A stretch of DNA of 64,000 nucleotides from the NCBI RefSeq assembly GCF_017794965.1, contig NZ_CP051240.1, forward strand, positions 3,897,867-3,961,866, given 5' to 3'. Source of the stretch: Alcanivorax sp. (GTDB lineage Bacteria > Pseudomonadota > Gammaproteobacteria > Pseudomonadales > Alcanivoracaceae). Both the position numbers and the translations under genes were made by a program. Shown one piece after another: positions 40,116 to 49,398 of this stretch (position 1 is its first letter; every line of letters starts with the position of its first letter). Below the pieces are notes generated by a model, which saw only the letters and a program-made list of their open reading frames with translations, was not told where the DNA came from and did no database searches.

Positions 40116-40224
40116 GCCCCGGGCCCTCGCTTCACTTGTAACCTTCGGCGATGGCGCTTCGCTTGAAGCCCCCGTGCTTTTCCGCAAGCCCCCTGGGCAC
40201 TGGCCTGACGCAAAGGAGTGCTCC

Positions 40225-40728
40225 ATGCCATCCTTCCATCTTCGCACTGAGCAGCCCGGCGATATCCCGGCCATTCACGCCCTCACCGCAGAGGCGTTTG
40301 CCAACGTTTCCCACAGCGATCAACGGGAACCCTTTATCGTGGATGCTCTCCGAAACGAGGGAGCTCTCTCCCTTTCGCTGGTGGCGGAACTGGAGGCTGA
40401 GCTGGTGGGGCACATCGCCTTCTCCCCGGTGACACTTTCCTGCGGTGCCAGCCACTGGTACGGCCTGGGGCCGGTATCGGTGCTACCGGAATGGCAGGGG
40501 AAGGGCGTTGGCAGCCAGCTGGTGCTGGCGGGGCTGGATGCGCTGAAGAAACAGGGTGCCCACGGCTGCGTGCTACTGGGGGATCCGACCTGGTATGAAC
40601 GCTTCGGCTTTGTCGCCACACCGCTGTTGCGTCTTGCAGGCGTACCGGCTGAATATTTTCAGGCGTTACTGCTCAACGGCACCTGGCCGGATGCGGAAGT
40701 TCACTATCACCCGGCGTTTCAGGTTTAA
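40225..40728 (+). CDS. GNAT family N-acetyltransferase (YhbS-like)
   Basis: 167 residues from ATG 40225 after AAAGGAG. LGPVSVLPEWQGKGVGSQLVLAGLDAL contains motif A (Q-G-K-G-V-G) for acetyl-CoA, and LLGDPTWYERFGFV is the characteristic late motif of the YhbS/YjdJ subgroup. Soluble. An in-frame codon at 40174 would add 17 residues without a ribosome site. Acceptor unknown. Confidence 0.85.
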   Translation: MPSFHLRTEQPGDIPAIHALTAEAFANVSHSDQREPFIVDALRNEGALSLSLVAELEAELVGHIAFSPVTLSCGASHWYGLGPVSVLPEWQGKGVGSQLVLAGLDALKKQGAHGCVLLGDPTWYERFGFVATPLLRLAGVPAEYFQALLLNGTWPDAEVHYHPAFQV

Positions 40729-40734
40729 GAGGCA

Positions 40735-40864
40735 AGCTTCAAGCTACAACGCGAGAAAGTCTTATGTATCATCTATGCCTTTGCCCGCGCCAAAGCATTT
40801 GTCCGCGGCACGTTATTTCAACATCTACTGTCTGGGCTCGCGTTGCAGCTTGTAGCTTGTAGCT
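40735..40864. repeat. Paired inverted heptamer arrays between convergent genes
   Basis: AGCTTCA-AGCTACA then ACGCGAG follow the GNAT stop. CTCGCGT then TGCAGCT-TGTAGCT-TGTAGCT (40844-40864) follow, in reverse, the nhaD stop. The two halves can pair into a roughly 20-bp stem with a loop of about 85 bases. Each half is sense-oriented for its own gene. Confidence 0.8.
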
Positions 40865-40868
40865 TTTA

Positions 40869-42098
40869 TTACAGCAACGTCCCCAGGCCCAATACCGCCA
40901 CAAAGCCCACACTGTACGCCGCCAGCAGATAGCCGAAGTAGCGCAGGTAGGAGCCAAATGTGAGGGCTTCCACCTTGCTCATGGCGATCACGCCGGCGGC
41001 GGAACCAATCACCAGCAAGGCACCGCCAACCCCCACCGAATAGGTCAGTGACAGCCATTCTGGCAGGGTCATCTCAATACCGGAATTGAGCAGGGCGGCG
41101 GTCAGTGGCACGTTGTCGAACAGGGCCGAGGCCATGCCCACGACGAAGTTGGCGGCTACCGGGGGCATCACTTCGTAGAGTGCCGGGAAGTAGGCCAGCA
41201 TGCCCAGTTCCTTGAGCATGCCCACCAGTAACAATACGCCAAGGAAAAACAGCAGGGTGTCGAATTCGATCTTGCGGATGTATTCCAGAACCGGTTCATC
41301 CTTGTTCATGAATTGTACCACCATGAACATCAGTGACAGACCGAACAGAAAGCTCAGCACCGGCGGGATGCCAAACGCCACATTGGCGGCAATGGTGCCG
41401 AGGATGGTGGCAAAAAACAGCAGGGCGATGACCTTGTCACCCCGGTCGATGACCCGGGCCTGTTTCTTGATGTGCAGTTCGCCATCGAGTCCCAGCGACA
41501 GCAGGCCCGCCAGTACGGCCACCGCAGCGCCCGCGGGAAGGCTGAGTAGCAGCAGATCCGGAATGGCCACCTTGCCAGCCAGGAAAATCATCAGGGTGGT
41601 GACATCACCGGTAATCAACGCGGTTCCCCCGGCATTCACCGAGAACACCACCAGCACCAGATAACGCATCATTTTCCGGGCCGGCAGGTCCAGGTTCATC
41701 AATACGGCAATACACACCAAGGTGGCGGTAATGTTGTCCGCCATGGAGGAGAACAGAAAGGCGAACAGCCCGGTGAGCAGCATCAGTTTGCGTTCACTGA
41801 TCCGCGCTGGCAGCAGCCGGTTGACCATGTTGTCGATGATGCCCTTGCCGGACAGGTACGCCACGAAGGTCATGGCGGCCATCAGGAACAGCCACAGGGT
41901 GGCGATGTCCAGCAGGTTTTCATTCAGGCTGTCCATCAGCTCGGCATGGCTGAGGTGTGAGGGTGGAGCAATGAAGAACAACAGCCAGGCAAAGGATCCG
42001 AAAAACAAGGTGGTCTTGGCTTTGTCGATATGCACGATGTCTTCAATGACGATGGACACAAAGCCCAGAGATACCAGAATGAGGAGCACAGTAGTCAT
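40869..42098 (-). CDS. nhaD: NhaD-type Na+/H+ antiporter
   Basis: 409 residues, about 12 spans. Signature regions: FSSMADNITATLVCIAVLMNL, FSVNAGGTALITGDVTTLMIF (ion-transporter superfamily T/D motifs) and SALFDNVPLTAAL, as in Vibrio and Halomonas NhaD. I start at MTTVLLILVSLGF (ATG 42098); 30 more residues upstream are possible but polar. Exports Na+ (or Li+) in exchange for protons at alkaline pH, fitting a marine host. Confidence 0.88.
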   Translation of the reverse strand: MTTVLLILVSLGFVSIVIEDIVHIDKAKTTLFFGSFAWLLFFIAPPSHLSHAELMDSLNENLLDIATLWLFLMAAMTFVAYLSGKGIIDNMVNRLLPARISERKLMLLTGLFAFLFSSMADNITATLVCIAVLMNLDLPARKMMRYLVLVVFSVNAGGTALITGDVTTLMIFLAGKVAIPDLLLLSLPAGAAVAVLAGLLSLGLDGELHIKKQARVIDRGDKVIALLFFATILGTIAANVAFGIPPVLSFLFGLSLMFMVVQFMNKDEPVLEYIRKIEFDTLLFFLGVLLLVGMLKELGMLAYFPALYEVMPPVAANFVVGMASALFDNVPLTAALLNSGIEMTLPEWLSLTYSVGVGGALLVIGSAAGVIAMSKVEALTFGSYLRYFGYLLAAYSVGFVAVLGLGTLL

Positions 42099-42273
42099 AA
42101 GGTTGTCTCGCAGAGTGAGGGCGGACAGGACCGCGACAGCGTTTGCTGCGAGCTGCATTCTAGGCCTGATATGAACTGCGTTCACCATGGAAACCTGATG
42201 TATCCCCCTTTTTACCCCCGGAATTGCCGGACAACAGCCCCGAATCGGTGTTTTTTTGCCGTTATCCCTTTAA

Positions 42274-42292
42274 AATAATGAGAATAATTCGC
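42274..42292 (+). promoter_or_regulatory. Fur box upstream of the imelysin operon
   Basis: AATAATGAGAATAATTCGC agrees with 14 of 19 positions of the Fur consensus, within a wider palindromic AATGAGAATAATTCGCATT. It lies 76 bases before the first imelysin gene. Confidence 0.8.
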
Positions 42293-42367
42293 ATTATTGT
42301 GTTTTTGGGTAGTCCGGTTGTCCGGGAAGCCCTGCTTTGCTGTCGAGTATCAAATTGAGGAAACCCT

Positions 42368-43648
42368 ATGTTGACCCGTGTTGCTGCCGGAGGGCTGCTG
42401 CTGTCCTCCCTGTGGATTGCCGGTTGTAGTGATGAGCCCCCCGCCGCCCCTGCTGCCCCCTATGACGAAGCGCAGGCCCGGCAGGTGGTCAGCCATTACG
42501 GCGAGTTGGCCCTGGCGGTGTACAGCGATGCGTTGGCCCAGGCGAAGTCGCTGCAGTCGGCCATTGATGCCTTGCTGGCAGATCCCTCTGCCGAGACCCT
42601 GGCTGCCGCCCGTGAAGCCTGGAAGGTCGCACGGGTTCCCTACATGCAGACCGAAGTGTTCCGGTTTGGCAACCGGGTGGTGGACGAATGGGAAGGGCAG
42701 GTGAATGCCTGGCCTCTGGATGAAGGGCTGATCGATTATGTGGATGACAGCTATCAGGCGGTGATGGGCAACCCGGGCGCCCGTGCCAACATCATTGCCA
42801 GCGAGTCGCTGACGATCGGTGAGCAGACCCTGGACCTGAGCAATCTGAACGGCGAGTTGCTGGCCAGCCTCAATGAACTGGGCGGTTCGGAGGTCAACGT
42901 GGCCACCGGTTACCACGCCATCGAATTTCTCCTCTGGGGGCAGGATCTCAACGGCACCGATGCGGGTGCCGGGCAGCGCCCTGCGACGGATTTCGCCACC
43001 GACGGCACTGCCACTGGCGGCCATAACGAGCGTCGCCGGGCTTACCTCAAGGCGGTGACCGAGTTGTTGATCGAGGATCTGGAGTTCATGGTGGCCCAGT
43101 GGCAACCGGGGGCAGACAACTACCGCGCCGAACTGGAAGCGGATGATCCCAGGAACGGGTTGCGCAAGATGCTGTTCGGCATGGGCAGCCTGTCCCTGGG
43201 CGAGCTGGCCGGTGAACGGATGAAGGTGGCCCTGGCGGCGCACTCGCCGGAAGATGAGCATGATTGCTTCAGTGACAACACGCACTTCTCCCACTTTTAC
43301 AACGGCAAGGGCATTCGCAATATCTATCTGGGCGAATACCAGCGGGTGAATGGTGAGACGCTGAATGGCCCGTCGTTGAGTGATCTGGTGATGGCCAATG
43401 ACCCGGAGGCGGACCAGGCGCTCAAGCAGGAGCTGCAGGCATCGGAAGCTGCCCTGCAGGTGCTGGTGGACAATGCGGCCAATGGTACACACTTTGATCA
43501 GCTGATCGCCCCGGGCAATGCCGAGGGCGCGGCTGTAATCAACGGTGCCATCAATGCCCTGGTGGAGCAGACCGGGGGTATCGAAAAGGCCGCCCTGGTT
43601 CTGGATATCAAGGCGCTCAATCCTGACACGGCTGATCACCAGTTCTGA
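42368..43648 (+). CDS. Imelysin-family iron-regulated lipoprotein
   Basis: 426 residues. Lipobox IAGC (MLTRVAAGGLLLSSLWIAGC). The imelysin GxHxxE motif is in GYHAIEFLLWGQD (about residue 180). EWEGQVNAWPLDEGLIDYVDDSY and FSDNTHFSHFYNGKGIRNIYLGEY are the usual conserved blocks of the IrpA/IcmP group. Outer-membrane lipoprotein probably binding iron or an iron complex. First gene of a Fur-controlled operon with a di-heme oxidoreductase, a second imelysin and a DUF1513 protein. Confidence 0.88.
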   Translation: MLTRVAAGGLLLSSLWIAGCSDEPPAAPAAPYDEAQARQVVSHYGELALAVYSDALAQAKSLQSAIDALLADPSAETLAAAREAWKVARVPYMQTEVFRFGNRVVDEWEGQVNAWPLDEGLIDYVDDSYQAVMGNPGARANIIASESLTIGEQTLDLSNLNGELLASLNELGGSEVNVATGYHAIEFLLWGQDLNGTDAGAGQRPATDFATDGTATGGHNERRRAYLKAVTELLIEDLEFMVAQWQPGADNYRAELEADDPRNGLRKMLFGMGSLSLGELAGERMKVALAAHSPEDEHDCFSDNTHFSHFYNGKGIRNIYLGEYQRVNGETLNGPSLSDLVMANDPEADQALKQELQASEAALQVLVDNAANGTHFDQLIAPGNAEGAAVINGAINALVEQTGGIEKAALVLDIKALNPDTADHQF

Positions 43649-43763
43649 AATTGATTCTGGTTAACTGGTAAGATGACGCCGCCCATCCAGGCGGCGTTTT
43701 ACTTGCCGCCGGGAAATGGTGCCGCCGTCACGTGGCTTTTGTCATTCTGGAAGGATACTTGCC

Positions 43764-45164
43764 TTGCGTTATACCTTGTTGTCTCTCTCCCTTGCCGGCT
43801 TGCTGGTCGGTTGTGATACCGGCCCGACCTTTACCCAGGCGGAACCCGGAGAGCACCTGTCCGCGGGTGAGGGTACCGTGACCAAAACGGACCAGAATGC
43901 CTTTTCGCTGCCGCTGGCCAATCTTTCTCCCACCCGGCGTCTGGATTTCAGTGTCGGCAACAGCTTCTTCCGCAACCCCTGGGTGATTGCCCCGGCGTCC
44001 ACCGATGCCCGCGATGGGTTGGGACCGTTGTTCAACACCAACGCCTGTCAGAACTGTCATATCAAGGATGGCCGCGGTCATCCGCCGGGCCCGGAGGCCA
44101 AGCAGGCAGTGTCCATGCTGGTACGCCTGTCGGTGCCTGCCGGCGAGGGCGATGATCTGACCCGCAGCGGTCTGGTGGCCGAGCCCAACTACGGTGGCCA
44201 GTTCCAGGATGCGGCCATTCCCGGGATCGTCCCGGAAGGGCGGGTGCGGGTGGAGTATTCCCCGCTGGTGATGACCTTTGCCGATGGCCACGAGGTGGAA
44301 TTGCGCAAGCCGCGGCTGACGTTCAGTAATCTGGCCTATGGCGAGATGCACCCGGCCACGCTGTTCTCGGCGCGTATCGCACCGCCGGTGATCGGGCTGG
44401 GTTTTCTTGAGGCGATCAGTGACGAGGATCTGCTGGCCAACGAAGACCCGGATGATGCAGACGGTGACGGTATCAGTGGCCGTGCCAACCGGGTGTGGGA
44501 TCGAGCCAGCGGTACGGTGCAGGTAGGGCGCTTTGGCTGGAAGGCCGGTCAACCCAGCCTGCGTCAGCAGAATGCGGAAGCCTTCGCCAACGACATGGGG
44601 CTGACCAGCCATCTGGTGCCCACGGATTCCTGCGCGCCCAGCCAGGAAGATTGCCTTGCCCTGCCGGACGGGGGAACCCCGGAGGTGAGCGACGAGATTC
44701 TCGACAACGTGACTTTCTACACCCGCAATCTGGCGGTGCCGGCGCGAAGGAATGTGGATGATCCCCAGGTACTGAAGGGCAAGAGCCTGTTCCATGAAGC
44801 CAACTGTCAGGGCTGCCATGTGCCTTCTTTCACCACCTCCGCCGACGCCCCGGAACCGGAGCTGGCCAACCAGACCATTCGCCCCTACACCGATCTGCTG
44901 CTGCATGATGTGGGCCCGGGACTGGCGGATGGCCGTCCGGAGTTTCTTGCCAACGGGCAGGAGTGGCGAACCCCGCCGCTGTGGGGAATTGGTCTCACTG
45001 AAGCGGTGAACGGCCATACCCAGTTTCTCCACGATGGCCGGGCGCGCAATCTGATGGAAGCCATTCTCTGGCACGGTGGCGAAGCGGCGGCTTCCCGTGA
45101 CAAGGTTTTGACCTTCGATGCCGAACAGCGTGCTGCGCTGTTGGCGTTCCTTAATTCACTCTGA
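43764..45164 (+). CDS. Di-heme c-type cytochrome oxidoreductase (DUF1111 family)
   Basis: 466 residues, TTG start 43764 with GGAAGGA upstream. Lipobox LLVGC. Two heme motifs: CQNCHIKDG (about residue 95) and CQGCHVPSF (about 350). DADGDGISGRANRVWD is a Ca-binding-like stretch conserved in DUF1111 thiol oxidoreductase-like proteins. GPLFNTNACQNC and THFLHDGRARNLMEAILWHGGEA fit the family. Probably an electron donor or acceptor for iron redox change in the same operon. Confidence 0.85.
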   Translation: MRYTLLSLSLAGLLVGCDTGPTFTQAEPGEHLSAGEGTVTKTDQNAFSLPLANLSPTRRLDFSVGNSFFRNPWVIAPASTDARDGLGPLFNTNACQNCHIKDGRGHPPGPEAKQAVSMLVRLSVPAGEGDDLTRSGLVAEPNYGGQFQDAAIPGIVPEGRVRVEYSPLVMTFADGHEVELRKPRLTFSNLAYGEMHPATLFSARIAPPVIGLGFLEAISDEDLLANEDPDDADGDGISGRANRVWDRASGTVQVGRFGWKAGQPSLRQQNAEAFANDMGLTSHLVPTDSCAPSQEDCLALPDGGTPEVSDEILDNVTFYTRNLAVPARRNVDDPQVLKGKSLFHEANCQGCHVPSFTTSADAPEPELANQTIRPYTDLLLHDVGPGLADGRPEFLANGQEWRTPPLWGIGLTEAVNGHTQFLHDGRARNLMEAILWHGGEAAASRDKVLTFDAEQRAALLAFLNSL

Positions 45165-45192
45165 TCTGGCGATCGGCAGAGGAGAAAAGCGA

Positions 45193-46215
45193 ATGCGTGC
45201 AGTCTATCTGGTCCTGCTGGCGGTGCTGGTATCCGCGTGCAGTAACCCGCGCGAGGAAGTCACCGTGCAGCTGGCCAATCAGGTACTGTTGCCGGCCCAT
45301 GAACAGTGGCACGGCAGCAACGGTGCCTTGCGGGTGGCCGCTGAAGGGTTCTGTGCCGGCGAGCTGGACCGACCGGCGCTGGAGCAGTCTTTCTATCGTG
45401 CCTTGCAGAGTTGGTCCTACCTGCAGCCGCTAATGGTTGGCCCCATGGCAGAAGGCAACCGTAGCTGGCAGGTCCAGTTCTGGCCGGACAAGCGCAACCT
45501 GGTGGCCCGACAGGTGGAAGCGCTGCTGGATGCCTCCAACCCCCTGACCCCGGATGCGCTGGAAAGCGCAAGTGTGGTGGTGCAGGGGCTGACTGCTTTC
45601 GAGTACGTGCTGTTTGACGAAACCGTGGCGCTGGCGGACAGCATGGCCCGTTACTGCCCGCTGCTGACCGGTATCGCCCGTCATCAGCAGGCGCTTTCCG
45701 GCTCTGTACTGGCCATGTGGGAAGGCCCGGAGGGCATGCTCAAGGCGCTGACCCAGTTCCCCAATGATCGCTATGCCAGTGCCGATGAAGCGTTGGCCAG
45801 TATGCTGCGTACCCAAATCACCGCGGTGGATGTGCTCAAGAAGAAACTGGGCGTGCCCATGGGCCGGCTGAACAACGGAGTGCCGCAGCCCTGGCAGGCG
45901 GAAGCCTGGCGTAGCCAGCACTCCATCGGCAACCTGCAGGAATCCCTGGCCGGCGCGCGGGCGTTGTGGGAGCGGGTACGGCCGCTGGTGGGCGATGCCG
46001 AGCTGGTGACCCGCATTGATGCGGCCTACGAAAACACCGCGCAGAAACTGGCCGGTCTGCCGGACCCGCTGGTGGAGATGGTGCAGGACAAGGCCAGTCT
46101 GCCGCGGCTGAAGGTGTTGTACGAATCCATCGATCATCTGGAAAACCTGCAGCAGACCGAGCTGGCCCGGGATCTGGGTATTCAGATTGGTTTCAATGCC
46201 AATGATGGGGATTAA
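45193..46215 (+). CDS. Second imelysin-family lipoprotein
   Basis: 340 residues. Lipobox VSAC. The FEYVLFDET segment replaces the GxHxxE-type motif of the first imelysin, so the metal site may differ. Downstream it has WQVQFWPDKRNLVARQVEALL and long helices. ATG 45193 after GGAGAAAAGC. In pseudomonads a divergent imelysin likewise follows the di-heme protein. Periplasm- or outer-membrane-facing. Confidence 0.78.
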   Translation: MRAVYLVLLAVLVSACSNPREEVTVQLANQVLLPAHEQWHGSNGALRVAAEGFCAGELDRPALEQSFYRALQSWSYLQPLMVGPMAEGNRSWQVQFWPDKRNLVARQVEALLDASNPLTPDALESASVVVQGLTAFEYVLFDETVALADSMARYCPLLTGIARHQQALSGSVLAMWEGPEGMLKALTQFPNDRYASADEALASMLRTQITAVDVLKKKLGVPMGRLNNGVPQPWQAEAWRSQHSIGNLQESLAGARALWERVRPLVGDAELVTRIDAAYENTAQKLAGLPDPLVEMVQDKASLPRLKVLYESIDHLENLQQTELARDLGIQIGFNANDGD

Positions 46216-46219
46216 GAGC

Positions 46220-46247
46220 AGTTGCGAGTGACGAGTTTCGAGTTGCG
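46220..46247 (+). repeat. Heptamer array AGTTGCG/AGTGACG/AGTTTCG/AGTTGCG
   Basis: Four degenerate units 5 bases after the TAA stop of the imelysin gene. A REP edge GGGCTCCTACAGG follows at 46335. Confidence 0.85.
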
Positions 46248-46377
46248 AAAATCCAAGGCGCAAACCTTTCGCCTTCAGCCGTCCCGGGCTTTGCTCTTCG
46301 AAACTCGAAACGCGTTATTCGCCCAGGCAAGCTGGGCTCCTACAGGTTTTGGCCGGTTGTCGGCTGGTGGGTAGATC

Positions 46378-47484
46378 ATGACACTGACACGACGACATCT
46401 TCTGGGTATGGGCGCGGCATTGGGCGGGGTGGCTGCGCTGGGGGGCTGGTCGCTCTGGCAGGGGCGCGGTCAGTCGCCGTTGTTGCTGTCAGCCCGCAAT
46501 GATGATGCCGGCCGGCATTACTGTGCCGGCTACTTCCTGGATGGTTCCCGCGCTTTCGCCACCCCGGTGGCGGAGCGCTGCCATGATGTGGCTCGCCACC
46601 CGTTTCTTCCCCTGGCGCTGTTTGTGGGCCGACGTCCGTCCCGGGAAAGTTATCTTGTGGATCTGCGTGATGGTCGCCTGTTACAGACCGTGCACAGCCA
46701 GCCGCAACGGCATTTTTATGGTCATGCGGTCTTTCACGGTAGCGGCGACTGGCTGTATGCCACTGAAAATGATTTGAGCGAGCCGGGTCGTGGCGTGCTG
46801 GGACGTTATCGGCTGGACCGGCAGTCCCTGCAGTTGATTCATGAAGGCGAAGTGCCTACCCATGGGGTGGGGCCGCACCAGCTGGCCTGGATGCCGGACG
46901 GCGAATCCCTGGTGGTGGCCAACGGTGGCATTCGCACCGAAGGCAGCCGCGAAAAAACCAATCTGGACAGCATGGCACCCAGCCTGGTGATCATGGATCG
47001 GCAGGGTGAGCTTCTCAGCAAGGAAACCCTGCAGCATCAGCAGAGCAGTATTCGGCATCTGGCGGTGGCGGACGATGGCACGGTGGTCACTGGCCAGCAA
47101 TATCAGGGCGAGGCCTGGGAATCGGTGCCGTTGCTGGCGGTGAAGCGTCCCGGTCAGCCCTATCAACCCTTTCCGGTGGCGGCGTCCCAGTTGGCCATGA
47201 TGGACCAGTATACCGCCAGTATTGCCATCCACAGCCGCCGTCGGCAGGTGGCCATGACGGCGCCGAGGGGCAACCGCTTCTTCGTCTGGGATCTGGATAC
47301 TGCCGCTACCCTGATAGAGGTGCCCATGGCCGATTGCGCGGGTGTGGGGGTGGTGGATGACGGCTTTGCCGTCACCTCCGGGCAGGGACGTTGCCGTTAC
47401 TTCGGTTACCGGGATGGCCAGCAAGCCAGCCACTGGCTGGACCTGCCCGGTGGCTGGTGGGATAACCACCTGCGGCTGGGCTGA
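46378..47484 (+). CDS. DUF1513 protein with twin-arginine signal
   Basis: 368 residues. TRRHLLGMGAALGGVAALGG is a Tat-type or Tat-like signal. The rest is beta-propeller-like (HFYGHAVFHGSGDWLYATEND, GPHQLAWMPDGESLVVANGGIRT) as in DUF1513. Exported, possibly folded with cofactor. Fourth gene of the imelysin locus after a 162-base gap with heptamers. Role in iron acquisition inferred from the consistent neighbourhood. Confidence 0.8.
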   Translation: MTLTRRHLLGMGAALGGVAALGGWSLWQGRGQSPLLLSARNDDAGRHYCAGYFLDGSRAFATPVAERCHDVARHPFLPLALFVGRRPSRESYLVDLRDGRLLQTVHSQPQRHFYGHAVFHGSGDWLYATENDLSEPGRGVLGRYRLDRQSLQLIHEGEVPTHGVGPHQLAWMPDGESLVVANGGIRTEGSREKTNLDSMAPSLVIMDRQGELLSKETLQHQQSSIRHLAVADDGTVVTGQQYQGEAWESVPLLAVKRPGQPYQPFPVAASQLAMMDQYTASIAIHSRRRQVAMTAPRGNRFFVWDLDTAATLIEVPMADCAGVGVVDDGFAVTSGQGRCRYFGYRDGQQASHWLDLPGGWWDNHLRLG

Positions 47485-47485
47485 G

Positions 47486-47544
47486 AGCTACAAGCTACGA
47501 GCTACGAGCTACGAGCTACGAGCTACGAGCTACGAGCTACGAGC
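47486..47544 (+). repeat. AGCTACG heptamer array, about 8 units
   Basis: Starts one base after the TGA stop; the first unit is AGCTACA, the others AGCTACG; then AGCTTGATTGGATAGGCAAA. Confidence 0.95.
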
Positions 47545-47745
47545 TTGATTGGATAGGCAAACCCGAAATAGTTCCCGGGATTCCTGCATTTCTACGAAGC
47601 CGCTGTAGGAGCACCACTTGAGGTGCGAACCGAGCGACAGCGAGGAACTGAGACGCAGCTGGCACAGGTCTTTGTTAGAACCTGTAGGAGCGAGCCTGCA
47701 AGCGATCCGAGCCCAGGCGAGGCAAGGATTCCAGAAACGCATTTC
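47545..47745. repeat. Composite dispersed repeat, copy 4
   Basis: CTTGATTGGATAGG, TAGTTCCCGGGATTCC, TCTACGAAGCCGCTGTAGGA, GAACCGAGCGACAGCGAGG, then GTAGGAGCGAGCCTGCAAGC and GATCCGAGCCCAGGCGAGG. Nearly the same as copies 1 and 2 over about 180 bases. Confidence 0.75.
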
Positions 47746-47765
47746 AACTCCTCTCTGCGGAATCG

Positions 47766-49217
47766 TCACGTCCCACAAAACGTGGCGCACACCACCTCAT
47801 CCTCTTTCGGCGGTTGCACATAAGGGTCCTCTGCATCGCGATCCGCGTAAGGATCGCTCAGTGCGGCCAGCAGACGGTTAACCACACTGAGGTCGCCGTC
47901 TTCTTCTGCGGCCTGTAACGCCTTTTCCACCTGATGGTTGCGGGGAATGATAGCCGGGTTGTTCTGTCGCATCCGTGCCCAGCTGTCATCAACGTTGCCT
48001 TCGTGTTCCAGGCGCGCCAGCCAGCGTGCATGCCAGCTGGCAAAGGCATCATTGTTGTAAGCCTGGCCCTGCGGTTGTTGCCCGCCAATCAGCAGGCGAA
48101 AAGTATTGGTGTAATCCGCCTTGTGTAACTGCATCAGGGAGAGCAGATCCGTGATCAGGCTTTCATCTTCTGCCTGCTTGCCTGTCAGCCCCAGCTTGTT
48201 TCGCATCATGGCCAGCCAGCTCGCATCATAGGTGCTGCTCCAGCCCTTGAGTCGCTCGGTGGCCATCTCGATGGCGCGGTCTACATCGTCATCCATGCGG
48301 CTGAGCAGGGTTTCTGCAAAGCGGGTCAGGTTCCACTGGGTGATTGCCGGCTGGTTGCCAAACGCATAGCGGCTCTGGCGATCAATGGAGCTGAATACGG
48401 TGTCCTGGTCGTAACGATCCATGAAGGCACAGGGGCCATAGTCGATGGTTTCACCGCTGAGGGTTACGTTGTCTGTATTGAGAACACCATGGATGAAACC
48501 CACCCGCATCCAGTGGGTTACCAGGGCGATCTGCTCAGCTATTACTGCGTTCAGCAGCGCCAGCGCCGGGTTGTCGCTGCCCTGCTGGTCCGGGTAGTGG
48601 CGGTGCAGGGTGTAGTCTATCAGGGTGTCCATCAGGGCAGGGTCTTGCTGGGCGGCGGCGTACTGGAAGGTGCCCACGCGCAGGTGTGAGGCGGCCACAC
48701 GGGTAAGGATGGCGCCGGGCAGCGGTTGGTCCCGGTAGACCGGCTCCCCGTTTGCCACCACTGCCAGGCTCCGTGAAGTGGGTATACCCAGGCCATGCAT
48801 GGCTTCGCTGATGACATATTCCCGGAGCATGGGCCCCAGGGCCGCACGGCCATCGCCGCCGCGGGAAAACGGGGTGCGGCCGCCTCCTTTCAGCTGGATG
48901 TCCCGCCGGCGGCCATCCTCTGTGAGGTGCTCACCCAGCAGGATGGCGCGTCCATCCCCGAGCATGGTCAGGTTACCGAACTGGTGGCCGGCATAAGCCT
49001 GGGCCAGGGGGGTGCTGCCGGGAATCTCCGTGTTGCCGCTGAACCAGTCTGGCTGTTGGGCCAGGGCATCTGCGTCCAACCCCAATTCATCGGCCAGGGC
49101 GTGGTTGAACAGCACCATGTCCGGCTTGGCCACAGGCTGGGGGGCACTGAGGGAAAACAGGGCCTCGGGCAGCCGGGCGTAGCTGTTATCAAACTGGAAG
49201 CCGTAGGTCGGGCTCAT
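47766..49217 (-). CDS. selO: SelO protein adenylyltransferase (pseudokinase)
   Basis: 483 residues, usual length. AGHQFGNLTMLGDGRAILLGE, RDIQLKGGGRTPFSRGGDGRA and HGVLNTDNVTLSGETIDYGPCAFMD are the hallmark SelO (YdiU/UPF0061) blocks; the Asn and Asp in the last bind metal-ATP in the inverted kinase site. The C-terminus VVCATFCGT has Cys where animals have selenocysteine. AMPylates proteins involved in redox control. Start ATG 49217. Confidence 0.93.
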   Translation of the reverse strand: MSPTYGFQFDNSYARLPEALFSLSAPQPVAKPDMVLFNHALADELGLDADALAQQPDWFSGNTEIPGSTPLAQAYAGHQFGNLTMLGDGRAILLGEHLTEDGRRRDIQLKGGGRTPFSRGGDGRAALGPMLREYVISEAMHGLGIPTSRSLAVVANGEPVYRDQPLPGAILTRVAASHLRVGTFQYAAAQQDPALMDTLIDYTLHRHYPDQQGSDNPALALLNAVIAEQIALVTHWMRVGFIHGVLNTDNVTLSGETIDYGPCAFMDRYDQDTVFSSIDRQSRYAFGNQPAITQWNLTRFAETLLSRMDDDVDRAIEMATERLKGWSSTYDASWLAMMRNKLGLTGKQAEDESLITDLLSLMQLHKADYTNTFRLLIGGQQPQGQAYNNDAFASWHARWLARLEHEGNVDDSWARMRQNNPAIIPRNHQVEKALQAAEEDGDLSVVNRLLAALSDPYADRDAEDPYVQPPKEDEVVCATFCGT

Positions 49218-49398
49218 GGTGACTCCATCACGTGACTGGGTGCATCAGCGTAACAGAGGGCGGGTGAGCCCCGCAGTGATTTACCGGCGACAATATTTGC
49301 CGTTGGCTCGGTGAACAGTGCGGAAAGGGGATTGGTGTGGGGAAAGGGGCAGGGAGGCCCCGGCCACCGGGGAGTGCCGGTGGCCGGAGCGGGTGGGG

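Noticed and set aside
43728..45074. 448-residue frame antisense to the di-heme oxidoreductase
   Set aside because: Shadow frame; sense strand has heme motifs, lipobox and operon context.
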